Assembly (NCBI RefSeq): GCF_026413145.1
Contig: NZ_JAOVYZ010000005.1
Coordinates: forward strand, 1-64,000
DNA from: Limosilactobacillus kribbianus
GTDB taxonomy: Bacteria > Bacillota > Bacilli > Lactobacillales > Lactobacillaceae
Reading direction: 5' to 3'
Length of the DNA: 64,000 nucleotides
Under the pieces are notes generated by a model. It was not told where the DNA came from and did no database searches. It was given only the letters and a program-made list of their open reading frames with translations. The translations under genes and the position numbers were made by a program. Below are positions 33,105 through 42,339 of the stretch, one piece after another. Within the stretch, counting starts at the first letter, position 1. Each line of letters opens with the position of its first letter.

Positions 33105-33686
33105 TTAGCACAAGTCATCCGCTTTGGGTACTATTTGATCCACCAATTGGTCCAAACGGCGACTGGTGTCCTCCCAGCGATCATTCACGATCACGTGGGC
33201 AATGCCGCGCAAGCCCTGCGGCAAAGCCAGGTCGCGCCGGTACTCCCGACTCTTTAAGCGGGAAACGATGGCGGCTGGCCGATCACCACGCTGCGTCATT
33301 CGCTTGGCCAGAGCGGTCATCTTGGAAACCGTCAAGAAAATAATCACCGCCCGGTCGCCCAGCTCCTGATGGTAAGTCAAGGCTCCCGCGGTGTCGAGGA
33401 CAATCACGTCGTCGCGCCCCAGTTGCCAGCCCTCATTTAGGCCCTCATAGGAGGAACCGTACTGGGCGCCATCGTAGGTTACCCGTTCAAGGAGATGGCG
33501 ACGATTCATCGATTCATCAGTTTCAAAATGATAGTCGACCCCATCGACCTCCCCGGGCCGCGGCTGCCGGGTCGTGTGGGTGATGACCCGGTGCATTCCA
33601 TAGTGCTCCTGAAGGTAGGTCGCCACGGTCGTCTTGCCGGAGCCGGCCGCCCCGCAGATGATAAAAACGTGTCTCTTTTCTGCCAT
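33105..33686 (-). CDS. Guanylate-kinase-related P-loop protein
   Basis: 193 residues. The P-loop IICGAAGSGKTTVATYL (about residue 10), the GMP-binding-like HTTRQPRPGEVDGVDYHFE (about residue 37) and SYEGLNEGW resemble guanylate kinase. The protein is clearly divergent and would be a second copy beside the essential gmk. It may be a kinase of another nucleotide. Its start directly follows the stop of the Nudix gene (one-base gap), so the two are translationally coupled. Confidence 0.7.
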   Translation of the reverse strand: MAEKRHVFIICGAAGSGKTTVATYLQEHYGMHRVITHTTRQPRPGEVDGVDYHFETDESMNRRHLLERVTYDGAQYGSSYEGLNEGWQLGRDDVIVLDTAGALTYHQELGDRAVIIFLTVSKMTALAKRMTQRGDRPAAIVSRLKSREYRRDLALPQGLRGIAHVIVNDRWEDTSRRLDQLVDQIVPKADDLC

Positions 33687-33687
33687 C

Positions 33688-34101
33688 TTACTTCGTCAGG
33701 TGAGCGTTGACCTGGTCCAACAGTTCCTTTAAGTTGTCGTAGGTCAATCGCTGGCGGGCGGTGGCGTAGTCAAACCAGCCGCTGTTCTTGATTTCTTCGG
33801 CCTGGAGCTTGATGTCCTCCTTTTGCGTCAGTTCGGCGGTGTAGAGGGTCATCTGCTTGCGGTTGCCGTTGGGCAGGTCGTATTCGGTGTAGACGTGGAA
33901 GCTGGTGTCGATCGGCAGGACCAGCTGGGTTTCCTCCCTGATCTCCCGTTCAGCCGTCTGCTTCAGGGTCTCGTCACCCTCGACGTGACCCTTGGGGAAG
34001 CCCCAGAAGTGTCCCTTGTTTTGACTCTCTAATAACAGGTATTCGATTCCCTTGTCCGTCCGCCGGTAAACGACGGCGCCACTCGTTACTTCAATTGCCA
34101 T
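33688..34101 (-). CDS. Nudix hydrolase (Ap4A-type)
   Basis: 137 residues, RBS AAAGGAG. The full Nudix box is intact: GHVEGDETLKQTAEREIREE, followed by TQL. The KGHFWGFPKGH segment before it is typical of bis(5'-nucleosyl)-tetraphosphatases, which clear Ap4A and related alarmones. First gene of the five-gene minus-strand run. Confidence 0.8.
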   Translation of the reverse strand: MAIEVTSGAVVYRRTDKGIEYLLLESQNKGHFWGFPKGHVEGDETLKQTAEREIREETQLVLPIDTSFHVYTEYDLPNGNRKQMTLYTAELTQKEDIKLQAEEIKNSGWFDYATARQRLTYDNLKELLDQVNAHLTK

Positions 34102-34232
34102 TTTTATCCAGCTCCTTTAAATTTTTATTAATTTTCTCATTGACTTTTAATATAAGCGCCGTTTATCATTAATAAATAAAAGCGGTGCTCTTTGGCACTA
34201 CCGTTATTATAACAAAGAAAGGTGGTTTATTG

Positions 34233-35627
34233 ATGGGCTTACACATTCTCCGCAAAGAAAGCCTTGATCGTTACTTGGGGGCGGATCAGCAATTTGTTAA
34301 GTCAATGACTGCCAAAGACTTGATGGCCATTGGGATTGGGGCCGTCATCGGGACCGGGATCTTCATCCTTCCCGGGACCATCGCGGCCGAGTCGGCTGGA
34401 CCAGGGGTGACCCTGTCCTTCTTCATCTCCGCCGTCGTCTGTGCCCTGGCAGCCATGTGCTACGCGGAGTTCTCATCTGCCCTGCCCGTTGCCGGGAGTG
34501 CTTACTCCTACGGTAACATTGTCTTTGGTGAATTCTTTGGTTGGATCCTCGGCTGGGCCCTGGTCCTCGAATACATGCTTGCCGTGGCGACCGTCTCGAC
34601 CGGGTGGGCAGCCTACTTCAATTCACTGATTGAATCCTTTGGTCTGCATCTCCCGAAGGCGCTGAGTGGTCCCTTCGACCCGGCGCACGGCACCTACGTC
34701 AACCTGGTAGCGATCATCATTGTTCTCCTGATCGCGCTGATGCTGTCGCACGGGATGCAGTCCTCGATGCGGATTAACGACATCGCCGTGGTTCTGAAGC
34801 TGCTGATCATCCTGGTCTTCATCGGGGTCGGACTCTTCTACATCAAGCCCAGCAACTACCACCCCTTCATGCCTTATCATTTCAAGGGCGTGATCCACGG
34901 GGCCACGCTTGGTTTCTTCGCCTACCTGGGCTTCGACGTCGTCTCAAGTTCGGCGGCCGAGGTTAAGAATCCGAAGAAGAACATGCCGATCGGGATCATT
35001 GGGACCCTGGTCGTCGCCACCGTCCTCTACATGGGCGTGGCCGCCGTGCTGACCGGAATGGTCAAGTACACCAAGCTGGACGTCGCCAACCCGGTTGCCT
35101 ACGCCCTGCAGCTGGTCCACCAGGGCTGGATCGCCGACCTGCTCTCGATCGGGGCCCTGATCGGGATGTTCACCATGATGATCTCCATGATCTACTCCAG
35201 CTCCCGGCTGGTTTACGCGATCGGACGTGACGGTCTCCTGCCGGCCAAGCTCGCCCAGTTCGACGAGAAAAATCACTCACCGCAGATCGCCCTCTGGACG
35301 GTTTCGATTATCATCGCCGTCATGGGTGGCCTGGTACCGCTGGATGAGTTGACCAGCCTGGTTAACATCGGGACCCTGCTGGCCTTCACCCTGGTGTCCT
35401 TTGGGATCATCCCGCTGCGGCACCGGAAGGACATCGGCAACCGTGGCGGCTTCAAGGTGCCGCTCTACCCGGTCCTGCCGATCATTTCCGGCCTGGCCTG
35501 CCTGGGGATGATGACCCAGCTTTCCAAGACCACCTACATCGGCGCCAGCATCTGGTTTGCCATCGGGATCATCATCTACTTCACCTATGGCTACCACCAC
35601 AGTAAATTGAATAAAGCAAGTGATTAA
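34233..35627 (+). CDS. APC-family amino acid permease
   Basis: 464 residues from ATG 34233 (RBS AAAGGTGG). About 12 membrane helices. The family signature is at the start: DLMAIGIGAVIGTGIFILPG. SSSAAEVKNPKKNMPIGI (about residue 240) is also typical of the cationic amino acid transporter (CAT) subgroup, as in YfnA-like proteins. The substrate is unknown. Terminator directly after the stop. Confidence 0.85.
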   Translation: MGLHILRKESLDRYLGADQQFVKSMTAKDLMAIGIGAVIGTGIFILPGTIAAESAGPGVTLSFFISAVVCALAAMCYAEFSSALPVAGSAYSYGNIVFGEFFGWILGWALVLEYMLAVATVSTGWAAYFNSLIESFGLHLPKALSGPFDPAHGTYVNLVAIIIVLLIALMLSHGMQSSMRINDIAVVLKLLIILVFIGVGLFYIKPSNYHPFMPYHFKGVIHGATLGFFAYLGFDVVSSSAAEVKNPKKNMPIGIIGTLVVATVLYMGVAAVLTGMVKYTKLDVANPVAYALQLVHQGWIADLLSIGALIGMFTMMISMIYSSSRLVYAIGRDGLLPAKLAQFDEKNHSPQIALWTVSIIIAVMGGLVPLDELTSLVNIGTLLAFTLVSFGIIPLRHRKDIGNRGGFKVPLYPVLPIISGLACLGMMTQLSKTTYIGASIWFAIGIIIYFTYGYHHSKLNKASD

Positions 35628-35635
35628 ACGACAAG

Positions 35636-35669
35636 CAGCCTAGGAAACATTAATTCCTAGGCTGTTTTT
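35636..35669 (+). terminator. Intrinsic terminator of the permease gene
   Basis: CAGCCTAGGAA and TTCCTAGGCTG form an 11-bp perfect stem followed by TTTTT. Confidence 0.85.
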
Positions 35670-35680
35670 GACTATTGTAA

Positions 35681-35818
35681 AGATAACGTGGAAACAAGCG
35701 AGCCCCTAGCATCTAGCGCAGCGAAGCAAGTCTATTTGACTAAGGACGAAAGCCGGCGCCTTCAGCGCTAACTCCCGTCCGCGGTTAGCCATACGGCCCG
35801 CTGGTCGTTAATTGCATT
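35681..35818 (-). repeat. Structured repeat element, copy B
   Basis: Read on the minus strand. Inner helix GCGGGCC/GGCTCGC (one G-U). The centre matches copies A and D (GGGAGTTAGCGCTGAAGGCG, then CCGGCTTTCGTCC). It shares with copy A the insert CAAATAGACTTGCT. The end CACGTTATCT is kept, but the outer stem is degenerate. It follows copy C in tandem with a 6-nt gap. Confidence 0.65.
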
Positions 35819-35824
35819 CACTAA

Positions 35825-35943
35825 TAACGTGCAAAATAAGCGAGCCCTTAGTGTCTATCCACGAACGAAGGCCGACGCTTGCAGCGTCAACCTCCGCTCG
35901 CCGATAGCCATACAGGGCTCTTTAAAGCTTATTTTGCACTCAC
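35825..35943 (-). repeat. Structured repeat element, copy C (directly after potD)
   Basis: Read on the minus strand it starts TGAGTGCAAAATAAGC at the potD stop codon. The outer stem GTGCAAAATAAGC/GCTTATTTTGCAC is perfect over 13 bp (35829-35841 with 35927-35939). The inner helix is GAGCCCT/AGGGCTC. Both helices differ in sequence from copies A and D yet stay fully paired, which is compensatory change. Confidence 0.7.
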
Positions 35944-37016
35944 TATTTTGCAAACATCTTAAATTCCAAGAACAGATCGTTGTACTCGCCCAAGACGTGC
36001 AGCGGCAAGTCGCGGTAGGTTTGGAGGTGCTTCATCGTCTGCTTTGGCGGATAGAAGGCCCGGTTGCTCGTGACCTTCTTCGGCAATAATTGCTTAGCCT
36101 TCCAATTCGGCGTCGCGTAACCGACGTAACGGGCGTTTTGGGCGGCGTTTTTTGGCTCCAACATGAAGTTGATGAACTTGTAAGCGGCGGCCTTGTTGCG
36201 GGCGGATTTTGGAATTACCATGTTGTCAAACCAGATGTTGCTTCCTTCGCTCGGCACGACGTAGTGGAGGTGGTGGTTGACGCTCATCATCTCGCGAGCA
36301 TCCCCCGAGTAAGTTACCCCAACGGCGGCCTCGCCCCGTTCCATGTACATCTTCATCTCGTCGGCAATGATTGCCTTGACGTTAGGCGTCAGCTGTTTGA
36401 GCTTGCCCTGGGCGGACTTGAGCTGGCCATAGTTGGTAGTGTTGACCGACTTGCCCTGAGTGATCAAGGCGATTGCGAAGACGTCGCGGGCGCTGTCGAT
36501 CAGCATCAGGTTGTTCTTCAAACGCGGGTTCCAGAGCTGGCGCCAGTGCTGGACGTCGGCCCCCTTAATCTTCTGGTCGTTGTAGATGATCCCCAGCGTT
36601 CCCCAGAAGTAGGGAACCGAATAGTGGTTGCCGGGGTCAAAGGACCGGTTCAAGAACTGCTTGTCCAGGTAGCGCATGTTCGGCAGCTTGCGGTGATCCA
36701 GCGGGGCGATCAAGTGCTCGCGCCGCATCCGCTGGACGGTGTATTCGCTCGGGATCACCAGGTCGTAGTTGGTCCCGCCCTGGCGGATCTTAGTCAGCAT
36801 CGACTCGTTGCTGTCGAAGGTCTCGTAGTCGACGTGGTAGCCGGTCTGGTGCTCGAACTTGGTGATCAGGGCCGGGTCAATATAGTCACCCCAGTTGTAG
36901 ATAGTGACCGTCTTACGGCTGCTTCCGTTGTTGTGCCGATTGAGGGCGTAGTCGCCCCCGGCCAGGAGGAGGCAGAGGATCAGGATGCCGATGAAGGCAG
37001 ACAGCAGCTTTTTCAT
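35943..37016 (-). CDS. potD: Spermidine/putrescine ABC transporter, substrate-binding protein
   Basis: 357 residues. The mature part starts RKTVTIYNWGDYIDPALITK, the PotD/PotF hallmark, and later has DLVIPSEYTVQRM and a C-terminal YNDLFLEFKMF. It captures polyamines outside the cell. The N-terminal hydrophobic segment (AFIGILILCLLLAGGDYAL) lacks a normal lipobox cysteine, so it may be anchored by an uncleaved helix rather than as a lipoprotein. Last gene of potABCD; its ATG overlaps the potC stop by four bases. A structured repeat follows at once. Confidence 0.9.
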   Translation of the reverse strand: MKKLLSAFIGILILCLLLAGGDYALNRHNNGSSRKTVTIYNWGDYIDPALITKFEHQTGYHVDYETFDSNESMLTKIRQGGTNYDLVIPSEYTVQRMRREHLIAPLDHRKLPNMRYLDKQFLNRSFDPGNHYSVPYFWGTLGIIYNDQKIKGADVQHWRQLWNPRLKNNLMLIDSARDVFAIALITQGKSVNTTNYGQLKSAQGKLKQLTPNVKAIIADEMKMYMERGEAAVGVTYSGDAREMMSVNHHLHYVVPSEGSNIWFDNMVIPKSARNKAAAYKFINFMLEPKNAAQNARYVGYATPNWKAKQLLPKKVTSNRAFYPPKQTMKHLQTYRDLPLHVLGEYNDLFLEFKMFAK

Positions 37017-37831
37017 TGTGCATCCCCCTCCTTTACCGTCACGATCCGGTTGCGCCGGCCGGCATGCTTGCTAATGAAGTAGTAGCCGATCACCAACAGC
37101 AGCGACACGATAAACATCAGGGTCGACAGGGCGTTGATCTCCAGGTTGATTCCCTGGCGTGCCCGGGAGTAGATTTCCACGGACAGGGTCGAGAAGCCGT
37201 TCCCGGTCACGAAGAAGGTCACCGCAAAGTCGTCTAAAGAATAGGTCAGGGCCATGAAGTAGCCGGCGAAGATCCCCGGCGCGATTGCCGGCAGAACGAC
37301 CCGCGAGAGGGACTGCCAGCGCGAGGCCCCCAGGTCATAAGCGGCATCGACCAGGGTCGGCGACAGTTCGTTTAATTTCGGCAGGACCATCAGGACGACG
37401 ATCGGAATGCAGAAGGCGATGTGGCTCAACAAAACCGAGGCAAAGCCCAGCCGGACACCCAGCATGGTGAAGAAAATCAAAAAACTGGCCCCGATGATGA
37501 CGTCGGGCGAAACCATCAGCACGTTGTTGAGCGACAAGAGAGCATTGCGCCACTTCCGGTGGGAACCCTTGATGAGCAGGGCCCCCATTGTCCCCACGAT
37601 CGTCGCAATCAGAGAGGCTAACAGGGCCACGATCATGGTGTTGATGACGATCGTGATCATCCGGCTGTCGGCAAAGAGGTCGGCGTAGTGTTGGAAGGAA
37701 AAGCCGTGGTACTTTTCCATCGTCTTGCCGGCGCTAAAGGAGAAGACCACCAGGTAGACGATCGGCGCATAGAGGATGATGAAGACCAGGGCCAGGTAGA
37801 CCTTACCCCAGGAAAAATGCTTCTTGCTCAT
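37013..37831 (-). CDS. potC: Spermidine/putrescine ABC transporter, permease PotC
   Basis: 272 residues, six predicted helices. The cytoplasmic loop LVDAAYDLGASRWQSLSRVV (about residue 165) is the EAA motif that contacts PotA. Translationally coupled to potB and potD by four-base overlaps (ATGA type). Confidence 0.9.
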   Translation of the reverse strand: MSKKHFSWGKVYLALVFIILYAPIVYLVVFSFSAGKTMEKYHGFSFQHYADLFADSRMITIVINTMIVALLASLIATIVGTMGALLIKGSHRKWRNALLSLNNVLMVSPDVIIGASFLIFFTMLGVRLGFASVLLSHIAFCIPIVVLMVLPKLNELSPTLVDAAYDLGASRWQSLSRVVLPAIAPGIFAGYFMALTYSLDDFAVTFFVTGNGFSTLSVEIYSRARQGINLEINALSTLMFIVSLLLVIGYYFISKHAGRRNRIVTVKEGDAQ

Positions 37832-38640
37832 CGGCGGACGCCCCCCTTCTTCTTCCGACGATCACCGGTAACGGCCATGACGATAAACATCGCCAAAATC
37901 AGGATGACCCCGATGGTTGAACCCATCCCCCAGTTCTGGGTGGTCAGGAAGTGCTCCTCGATCGCCGTCCCCAGGGTAATCACCCGGTTGCCCCCGATCA
38001 GGCGGGTAATCATAAAGAGAGAGAGCGAAGGGATAAAGACCGCCTGGATGCCAGCCTTGACCCCCGGCAGGGACAGCGGCCAGATGACCTTGGTGAAGGT
38101 CTGCCAGTCGTTGGCCCCCAGGTCTTTGCTGGCGTTGATCAGCGACGGGTTGATCTCGGCCAGCGAATTGAAGATCGGCAGGACCATGAAGGGGATTTCA
38201 ATATAGGCGGCCACGAACATGAAGCTGGCGTCGGTGAAGAGCAGCTGGTGGCTACCCAAGCCAACGAAGCGCAGGAACTGGTTGATCGTCCCCGCCTGAC
38301 TGAAAAGGCCAATGAAGGCGTAGGTCTTCAGCAGCAAGTTGATCCAGGTCGGCAGGATCACCAGCAGAAGCCAGAACTGCTTGTTGGGCAGGCGGTTTAA
38401 GACGTAGGCCGTCGGGTAGGAGATCACCAGGGTGACCAGGGTGATCAAAAAGGCGTACCAGACTGAATCGACAGTCATCTTCAGATAGACGCTCGAGGTC
38501 AGGTAGTTCGCGTAGTTGCCCAGGGTGAACTGGCCGTCAATGTTGAAGAAGGACTGGTAGAAGATCAGCACCAGGGGCGCCACGACGAAGAGGATGATCC
38601 ACAGGGCATAGGGAACGGCGAAAAAGGCTTTTTGACGCAT
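37828..38640 (-). CDS. potB: Spermidine/putrescine ABC transporter, permease PotB
   Basis: 270 residues, six predicted helices; the start is [20 protein letters not shown]. The EAA loop is LINASKDLGANDWQTFTKVI (about residue 170). The start codon overlaps the potA stop by one base (TAATG). Confidence 0.9.
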   Translation of the reverse strand: MRQKAFFAVPYALWIILFVVAPLVLIFYQSFFNIDGQFTLGNYANYLTSSVYLKMTVDSVWYAFLITLVTLVISYPTAYVLNRLPNKQFWLLLVILPTWINLLLKTYAFIGLFSQAGTINQFLRFVGLGSHQLLFTDASFMFVAAYIEIPFMVLPIFNSLAEINPSLINASKDLGANDWQTFTKVIWPLSLPGVKAGIQAVFIPSLSLFMITRLIGGNRVITLGTAIEEHFLTTQNWGMGSTIGVILILAMFIVMAVTGDRRKKKGGVRR

Positions 38641-39731
38641 TATTCATCCTCCTCGTAGCTGTCCAGGCGGGCGTCGAAGTCCTCCTCGCTTTCGTTGTAG
38701 CGCATTACGTGGATGTCCTCGGGATCAAAGGCCAGGCCGACCGTTGCCCCAACCGTCGTCTTGTGGATCGAATTGATCTTCCACTCGTGGTTGCGTTGGT
38801 CATGAGCCGTGATCTGATAGTCGACCCCACGGAAGAGTTGGGTGTCGACGGTCACCGCCAACTGCCCCTTCTCGACGGTCGTGATGTCAAGGTCCTCGGG
38901 CCGGATCACGACCTCGACCCGTTCGTTGGGCCGCATTCCGGCATCGACACATTCGAAGTCCTGGCCGTCAATCGTGACCAGGTAGTCGGCCTTCATGATT
39001 CCGGGCACGATGTTGCTCTCACCGATGAAGTCGGCGACGAAGTGGTTGAGCGGCTCGTCGTAGATATCCACCGGCGTCCCGCTCTGCTGGATCGTCCCGT
39101 CGTTGATGATCATAATCTGGTCGCTCATCGCCAGGGCCTCCTCCTGGTCGTGGGTGACGAAGATGAAGGTGATTCCCAGTTGGCGCTGCAATTGGCGCAG
39201 TTCGGTCTGCATCTCGACCCGCAGTTTGTGGTCCAAAGCTGACAGGGCCTCGTCGAGCAGGAGCAATTTGGGCCGGTTAACGAGCGCCCGGGCAATGGCG
39301 ACCCGCTGCCGCTGCCCACCGGACATCTCCGTGATCTCCCGTTCGCCGTAGCCGTCGAGCTGGACCAGGTGCAGGGCCTCTTTTACCCGCTTGGCCGTCT
39401 CCTGCTTGCCGACGCCCTTGATCTGGAGACCAAAGGCAACGTTTTCGGCCACGTTCATGTGCGGGAAGAGCGCGTAGTCCTGGAAGACCGTGTTGACCTG
39501 CCGCCGATTAGCCGGAACGTCGTTGATTCTCTTTCCGTCAAAGTCAATTTCACCGCTCGTCGGCGAATTGAAGCCCGCAATCAGGCGCAGGATGGTCGTT
39601 TTCCCCGAACCTGAGGGACCCAGCAGGGTATAGAACTTCCCCGCCTCAATTGCGAAGTCGATGTCCTTGAGCACCACGTTGTCGCCGAACCGCCGCTCGA
39701 CGTGGTGGAACTCCATGATGTTTTGTGCCAA
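38640..39731 (-). CDS. potA: Spermidine/putrescine ABC transporter, ATPase PotA
   Basis: 363 residues. I keep TTG 39731 because GGTGAG lies four bases upstream; the ATG 15 bases later has no RBS. Walker [16 protein letters not shown] (about 36), signature [15 protein letters not shown] (about 137), Walker [13 protein letters not shown] (about 158) and the H-loop [10 protein letters not shown]. The C-terminal TOBE-type domain (about 240-340) is present ([10 protein letters not shown]). The acidic tail ([16 protein letters not shown]) is typical of lactobacillar PotA. It opens the potABCD operon. Confidence 0.92.
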   Translation of the reverse strand: MAQNIMEFHHVERRFGDNVVLKDIDFAIEAGKFYTLLGPSGSGKTTILRLIAGFNSPTSGEIDFDGKRINDVPANRRQVNTVFQDYALFPHMNVAENVAFGLQIKGVGKQETAKRVKEALHLVQLDGYGEREITEMSGGQRQRVAIARALVNRPKLLLLDEALSALDHKLRVEMQTELRQLQRQLGITFIFVTHDQEEALAMSDQIMIINDGTIQQSGTPVDIYDEPLNHFVADFIGESNIVPGIMKADYLVTIDGQDFECVDAGMRPNERVEVVIRPEDLDITTVEKGQLAVTVDTQLFRGVDYQITAHDQRNHEWKINSIHKTTVGATVGLAFDPEDIHVMRYNESEEDFDARLDSYEEDE

Positions 39732-39872
39732 CTATCTCACCATCTTTTCACTTTAAAATATACAAACACTTCAATTATACCCTCAATGCGCCCCGCCGTC
39801 GCCCTTAAAATGTCGGCAACGCGGGCAAGAAGTGGGATAATGAGGGTAAGAAAGAATTGCGAGGTGTTTTTT

Positions 39873-42299
39873 ATGAAAATCAATCAATTCAGTATCCGCC
39901 CAACCAGTACGCCCCAGCGCCAACAAGAGCTGCAGCGCATCCAGCTGCTGCAGAGCGGCGACGTTGACCGAATGTCTGCCAAGGAGCTGTTAAAAACGCT
40001 GCTGACTCGTACCCAGGCCCACTGTGCCTCCCCGCTGACCGGGGCGGAATGGCTCCACGACCTGCTGGCCACCCCGGACCTGGCCGTCGACGAATGGCTG
40101 GCAAGCGACCAGGCCCTGACCACGACGATCTTCTACCGGCTGGCCCTCCAGCTGCTGGAGTTCGAACCGGACGTCGACTTTAACCTCGAGGACCCACTGG
40201 CGACCTGGCGTAAGCTGACCCTGCCGATGGAGGATCACGAAGCGTGGACGAGCACCGACGTGGCCAATGCCTACTACCTGCTCTTAAACACCCGGGGCAA
40301 GGGCGGCCAAATCCTGCTCGACCAGCTGACCGCCCAGGGCTTTTTGGCCTGGACCTACCAGCTGCCGGCCAAGCAGAAGCCGCTTTTCTTCAACGGCAAG
40401 CCCCTGGCCTCCTTTGATCCGGCAAAGTTCATCCGCGAGGTCGTCTACGTTGAGACCGACATGGATACCGACTTCGACGGCCAGGCCGACCTGGTCAAGG
40501 CCGAGATCATCCGGCCACAGGATACCGAGGACGGGCTGCGGGTCCCGGCCGTCTTCACCGCCAGCCCGTACAACCAGGGAACCAATGATGAGTGGGGCGA
40601 CAAGGCCACCCACAACGTCAACCATCCCCTCACCCACAAGGAAGCCGGCCAGGAGGCACCCCATGAAATGGCCTTCCCGACCGAGTTCAAGCGCCAGGCC
40701 GTCAATGGTTCTACCAAAAAGGCCACCCAGACCTTCAGCGAGACGCCAGGCTACACCCTCAACAACTACCTGGCAACCCGGGGCTACGCAATCGTCTACG
40801 CGGCCGGCATCGGCACCAAGGACTCGGACGGCCTGCAGACCTGTGGCTCCCCCGAACAAACTGATTCGATGAAGGCCGTCGTGGAATGGCTCCATGGTGA
40901 TCGGCGGGCCTTCACCGACCGGACCCACGGGATCACGATTGCGGCCTGGTGGTGCAACGGCAACGTCGCCATGACCGGTCGTTCCTACCTTGGTACCCTC
41001 TCAACGGCGGTCGCCACAACGGGTGTGGCCGGGCTCAAGGCAATCATCAGCGAAGCCGCCATCTCCAGCTGGTACGATTACTACCGGGAGGGCGGCCTGG
41101 TCCGGGCGGCCGGGGGCTTCCAGGGTGAGGACGCCGACACTCTGGCTGACGAGACCTTCAGCCGCACCAAGCGCCCCGCTGACTTCCGCCGGATCAAGCC
41201 CACCTATGACAAATACATCGACCGCCTGGCCCAGGCGATGGACCGGACGACCGGCAACTACAACGCCTTCTGGGACCGGCGCAACTACCGGAAGAACTTT
41301 GCCGGGATCAAGGCGGCGGTCATGATGGTCCACGGTCTCAACGATACCAACGTCAAGCCAAGCAACGTCAAGGCACTTTACGACACCCTGCAGGACCTGC
41401 CCGTCGAAAGCAAGCTGATCCTCCACCAGGGGCAGCACATCTACATCAACGCCTTTAAGTCATTGGACTTCTCCGAAATGGTCAACCTCTGGCTCACCAA
41501 CAAGCTCTGGGATCTTGACAACCAGGCCGACAGCGTCCTGCCGCACGTCCTGGTCCAGGATAATTGCCTGCCGGAGGCCTGGAACGCCTACGACCACTGG
41601 ACGGCCGGCGAACGTTTAGAACTCCACCTGACCGACGGCGACCTGACGGCGGAGAACGTCCACGTGGCCGAGCAGCTGACCTTCAACGATCACCAGGAAA
41701 AAGATATTTACCAAGATTGGTGCCAGCACCCCGCCAAGTGGCAGGCGGCCCTAATCGCCGATCGGGGACAATTCAGCTGTCAGTTCAAGATGGCCCCAGC
41801 CCAGCAGGATCTCCTGCTACGGGGGACACCACGTCTTCAACTGACGGTGGCCGCATCCGTCGACCACGGATTAGTCAGCGCCGAACTGGTCGACTTCGGG
41901 GATGACAAGCGCCTGACGACTTCCCCGGTCATCATCAACCGCGGCGGCCTGCCGCTGGGCTACCACTGGAAGGCCGATGACCTGCGGGAGTTCAAGCTAC
42001 AAAAGCAGGCCAGCCCCTACAAGGTGATTGCCAGCGGCCACCGCAACCTTCAGAACCGCCGCGACTCCGCCACCGTCGACGAGCTCGCCCCGGGGCAGCT
42101 GGTTGACGTCACCTTCGACCTTCAGCCACTCTTCCACCACCTCGCAGCTGGCCACCAGCTGGGTCTGATTATTTATGCAAGCGACTACGCCTTTACCCTC
42201 CGCGGCAACGAAAACGTCGATTACCGAATCAGCCTTGAAAACGCTCTTTTAACGATTCCCGGGGTCAGTTACTTGAATTCGGGCCGTGCTTTGCGCTAG
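39873..42299 (+). CDS. pepX: Xaa-Pro dipeptidyl-peptidase
   Basis: 808 residues from ATG 39873 (RBS GAGGTG). This intracellular serine peptidase removes X-Pro dipeptides from peptide N-termini. The nucleophile lies in GRSYLGTLST (S15 family GxSYxG). The Asp is in VHGLNDTNVKPSN and the His in HQGQHIYIN. The N-terminal helical domain (FSIRPTSTPQRQQELQRIQL) and the C-terminal jelly-roll part (about residue 600 on) complete the family layout at normal length. Upstream ATGs in frame reach into the divergent potA region and are not used. It is followed by pepI, another proline peptidase, about 40 bp on. Confidence 0.93.
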   Translation: MKINQFSIRPTSTPQRQQELQRIQLLQSGDVDRMSAKELLKTLLTRTQAHCASPLTGAEWLHDLLATPDLAVDEWLASDQALTTTIFYRLALQLLEFEPDVDFNLEDPLATWRKLTLPMEDHEAWTSTDVANAYYLLLNTRGKGGQILLDQLTAQGFLAWTYQLPAKQKPLFFNGKPLASFDPAKFIREVVYVETDMDTDFDGQADLVKAEIIRPQDTEDGLRVPAVFTASPYNQGTNDEWGDKATHNVNHPLTHKEAGQEAPHEMAFPTEFKRQAVNGSTKKATQTFSETPGYTLNNYLATRGYAIVYAAGIGTKDSDGLQTCGSPEQTDSMKAVVEWLHGDRRAFTDRTHGITIAAWWCNGNVAMTGRSYLGTLSTAVATTGVAGLKAIISEAAISSWYDYYREGGLVRAAGGFQGEDADTLADETFSRTKRPADFRRIKPTYDKYIDRLAQAMDRTTGNYNAFWDRRNYRKNFAGIKAAVMMVHGLNDTNVKPSNVKALYDTLQDLPVESKLILHQGQHIYINAFKSLDFSEMVNLWLTNKLWDLDNQADSVLPHVLVQDNCLPEAWNAYDHWTAGERLELHLTDGDLTAENVHVAEQLTFNDHQEKDIYQDWCQHPAKWQAALIADRGQFSCQFKMAPAQQDLLLRGTPRLQLTVAASVDHGLVSAELVDFGDDKRLTTSPVIINRGGLPLGYHWKADDLREFKLQKQASPYKVIASGHRNLQNRRDSATVDELAPGQLVDVTFDLQPLFHHLAAGHQLGLIIYASDYAFTLRGNENVDYRISLENALLTIPGVSYLNSGRALR

Positions 42300-42339
42300 A
42301 ATTATTCTTAATATTTGGTTAATAAATATTAAGGGGATT

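Noticed and set aside
36090-37082. 330-codon plus-strand frame
   Set aside because: Antisense to potD; no RBS, shadow composition.
39702-39872. 57-codon N-terminal extension of PepX
   Set aside because: It would overlap the start of potA on the other strand, has no RBS, and the PepX family begins at the ATG at 39873.
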